Source: Verrucomicrobiales bacterium (lineage in GTDB: Bacteria > Verrucomicrobiota > Verrucomicrobiia > Verrucomicrobiales > DEV007). From it: a stretch of DNA of 5,814 bases. The position numbers were made by a program, and so were the translations under genes. The notes beneath the pieces are model-generated. The model was not told where the DNA came from. It searched no databases and saw only the letters and a program-made list of their open reading frames with translations. This document shows positions 5,278 to 5,814 of this stretch, piece after piece. The stretch lies in assembly GCA_013911195.1 (NCBI GenBank), contig JACETS010000162.1:1-5814 (forward strand). The letters run 5' to 3'. The first letter of the stretch is position 1. Every line of letters starts with the position of its first letter.

Positions 5278-5814
5278 CTATTTAATTAGAGAATAATCAA
5301 CGGCATCTAGAAAAATTTTTTCTGGAGCAATGGCAAGGATTTTTCCATCCTCAACTGATTTGGCCCTAGCTTTTTTCCAGTCATTATCTGATATAAAACC
5401 TTTCCAGTTTTTCTTAGCTTGTTCTGAGCTCTTATGAGAAATGATATAAATTAAAGTGTTAGCACTTCCTTTATTCTTATCAGTTGGCGTCCAATACCCA
5501 ACATTAGTCATTCCATGTTTCTCGAATAATTTGCATGTGTGGTCTCTAAAACGAGCATTTAAATTATCTAGGCGCCCTTCGGCAGTGGTGTAAGTCCTAA
5601 GTTCAAAAATTCTAGGATGTTTTTGTATTACGGATTTTACTTCTGGAGAATAATCAGTTGCTGTTAAAAATGTACTTTCTATTTTAGCGACAAGTATACC
5701 GTTTTTGACCGAATTTTTGTGAGCTTTTTTCCAGTCTGGGTCTTTAAGAAAAGAACTGAAGGATTTTTGATGTGCTGCTCTGGTAGGAGAACTGATGATA
5801 TAAAAAAGACGATT
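5278..5814 (-). CDS. NIPSNAP family protein with tandem domains, 5' end outside window
   Basis: The reverse strand is open for 178 codons from the window edge to TAG at 5280-5278, so the N-terminus is missing. Counting from the first visible codon, residues 1-58 are the second half of one NIPSNAP domain (LFYIISSPT..., then DPDWKKAHKNSV). Residues 68-175 are a complete second domain, opening with RIFELRTYTTAEGRLDNLNARF, then HGMTNVGYWTPTD (100-112), LIYIISHKS (121-129) and DNDWKKARAKSV (143-154). FELRTY.....L..L..RF is the hallmark of the family, a ferredoxin-like alpha/beta fold related to dimeric alpha/beta barrels. Two domains in one chain can form the barrel that single-domain members form as dimers. 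The bacterial function is not established. Members in Planctomycetota and Verrucomicrobiota often carry a signal peptide, but that cannot be checked here. Nothing suggests a broken gene. It runs against the SHD1 gene with one base between the stops. Confidence 0.85.
   Translation of the reverse strand, partial: NRLFYIISSPTRAAHQKSFSSFLKDPDWKKAHKNSVKNGILVAKIESTFLTATDYSPEVKSVIQKHPRIFELRTYTTAEGRLDNLNARFRDHTCKLFEKHGMTNVGYWTPTDKNKGSANTLIYIISHKSSEQAKKNWKGFISDNDWKKARAKSVEDGKILAIAPEKIFLDAVDYSLIK
5307..5325. terminator. Small hairpin inside the NIPSNAP 3' end, possible terminator for the SHD1 transcript
   Basis: AGAAAAA (5309-5315) and TTTTTCT (5317-5323) are exact reverse complements around one T, extended by a T-G and a C-G pair to 5307 and 5325. 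It lies 31 bases past the SHD1 stop, within the coding part of the convergent gene. Because there is no intergenic space, any SHD1 terminator must be inside this gene. The A/T-run composition makes a chance origin quite possible. Confidence 0.2.

Overview
The window comes from an AT-rich bacterial chromosome and is most likely from the Verrucomicrobiota, with Planctomycetota or a relative as the alternative. The case rests on the gene families: a formylglycine-type sulfatase, an SHD1-domain protein, a tandem NIPSNAP protein, a secreted alpha/alpha-toroid protein with a CxxCHH motif, and a lamin-tail-like protein. The last ends in a 'W.S..GRTY.l' beta domain that I associate with verrucomicrobial surface proteins. 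No database search was possible, so the lineage is an inference.

Layout. Positions 1-844 (minus strand) hold most of an exported TolB-type beta-propeller protein that runs off the left edge and starts at GTG. A 200-base divergent region (845-1044) separates it from four plus-strand genes: a lamin-tail-like exported protein (1045-1905), a CxxCHH/toroid exported protein (2068-3084), a sulfatase (3193-4614) and an SHD1-domain protein (4677-5276). A minus-strand NIPSNAP gene (5278-5814, 5' end outside the window) converges on the SHD1 gene with one base between the two stop codons. There are no RNA genes, insertion sequences, CRISPR arrays or integrase genes.

All five genes whose N-terminus is visible encode a signal peptide, so this is a run of envelope or periplasmic proteins. 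The sulfatase is the only one with a confident enzymatic role (cleavage of sulfate esters, probably on polysaccharides). The others are binding or scaffold-like proteins with no defined pathway, and I do not claim that they form one system. Hairpins after 1905 and 3084, and a separate candidate promoter before each of most genes, argue for individual transcription units rather than one operon.

The most interesting pattern is in the gene starts. None has a clear Shine-Dalgarno sequence. Four of the five visible starts lie 6-7 bases downstream of a -10-like hexamer that has a -35-like TTGNNN box 16-18 bases further up, the geometry expected of leaderless mRNAs. Before the toroid gene, a perfect 7+7 base inverted repeat encloses this -10 box and looks like an operator. 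The other notable points are the CxxCHH motif fused to a toroid and the visible internal duplication in the NIPSNAP protein.
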